Assembly (NCBI RefSeq): GCF_003967355.1
Contig: NZ_BIFH01000017.1
Span: 209,065 to 273,064 of the forward strand
DNA: 64,000 nucleotides
Origin: Embleya hyalina
GTDB lineage: Bacteria > Actinomycetota > Actinomycetes > Streptomycetales > Streptomycetaceae
Reading direction: 5' to 3'
Below are positions 63,997 through 64,000 of this stretch, in pieces; within the stretch, counting starts at the first letter, position 1; each line of letters begins with the position of its first letter. The position numbers were made by a program, and so were the translations under genes. The notes under the pieces were generated by a model that did no database searches, had not been told where the DNA came from, and worked only from the letters and a program-made list of their open reading frames with translations.

Positions 63997-64000
63997 GACG

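Overview
The window is a 64 kb, very GC-rich chromosomal segment from a Streptomycetaceae-type actinomycete. The evidence is strong G/C bias at third codon positions, frequent GTG/TTG starts, long hairpins between genes, two WhiB-like genes, a SigR/RsrA pair, DasR with the das chitobiose transporter, and a SigH-type sigma factor with its anti-sigma factor. The genus cannot be fixed from the sequence alone. From memory, gene order follows the Streptomyces core region running from the malic enzyme and sigH to wblC. Parts of it are also shared with Mycobacterium tuberculosis (pdtaS-whiB1; rshA-sigH-SRAP-aroA-rsgA; UPF0182-PDZ-DUF2342-ABC1-whiB7).

Layout. 0-0.3 kb: short tandem repeats. 0.3-5.2 kb: an oligopeptide-type binding lipoprotein, a quinone-oxidoreductase-like enzyme, NAD malic enzyme and a CGNR-type zinc-finger protein. 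5.5-10.7 kb: anti-sigma/SigH pair, a small membrane protein, a lipid kinase, wblE and a PdtaS-like histidine kinase. 10.8-25.5 kb: a biotin and amino-sugar block. bioF comes first, then nagA, a SIS-domain enzyme, the dasABCD operon and dasR, then bioD-bioB, a TPP enzyme, an acetyltransferase and a small Cys-rich protein resembling the biotin synthase auxiliary protein. Four DasR-type operators flank nagA and dasA. 25.5-28.8 kb: a mosaic repeat and two overlapping membrane HD-domain genes.

29-34 kb: sigR-rsrA with an autoregulatory promoter, an alpha/beta hydrolase, an SRAP protein, aroA and rsgA. 34-39 kb: membrane and regulatory genes, hisN and a CBS protein. 39.2-43.1 kb: a catalase and a divergent Fur-type regulator, followed by a 61-bp tandem array split by an IS5-type element with perfect ends. 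43.2-46.1 kb: a Sel1-repeat protein and two initiator tRNA genes. 46.2-62.7 kb: UPF0182 protein, a PDZ-S16 protease, moaE, an SDR, a DUF2342 metalloprotease with a Nudix enzyme, a TerD-AIM24 fusion with two AIM24 paralogues, a YgjP-type peptidase, and a ThiF-like/ABC1-kinase pair. 62.8-64 kb: wblC (whiB7 type) with a leader that looks like an antibiotic-responsive attenuator.

Several parts work together. DasR probably represses both chitobiose uptake (DasABC, DasD) and deacetylation (NagA) until amino-sugar phosphates accumulate. SigR/RsrA is a thiol-oxidation switch that feeds back through its own promoter. KatA/Fur is a peroxide-responsive pair. Thirteen genes have a TANNNT box 6-8 bases before the start codon and no convincing Shine-Dalgarno sequence, so leaderless transcription appears to be common in this segment.
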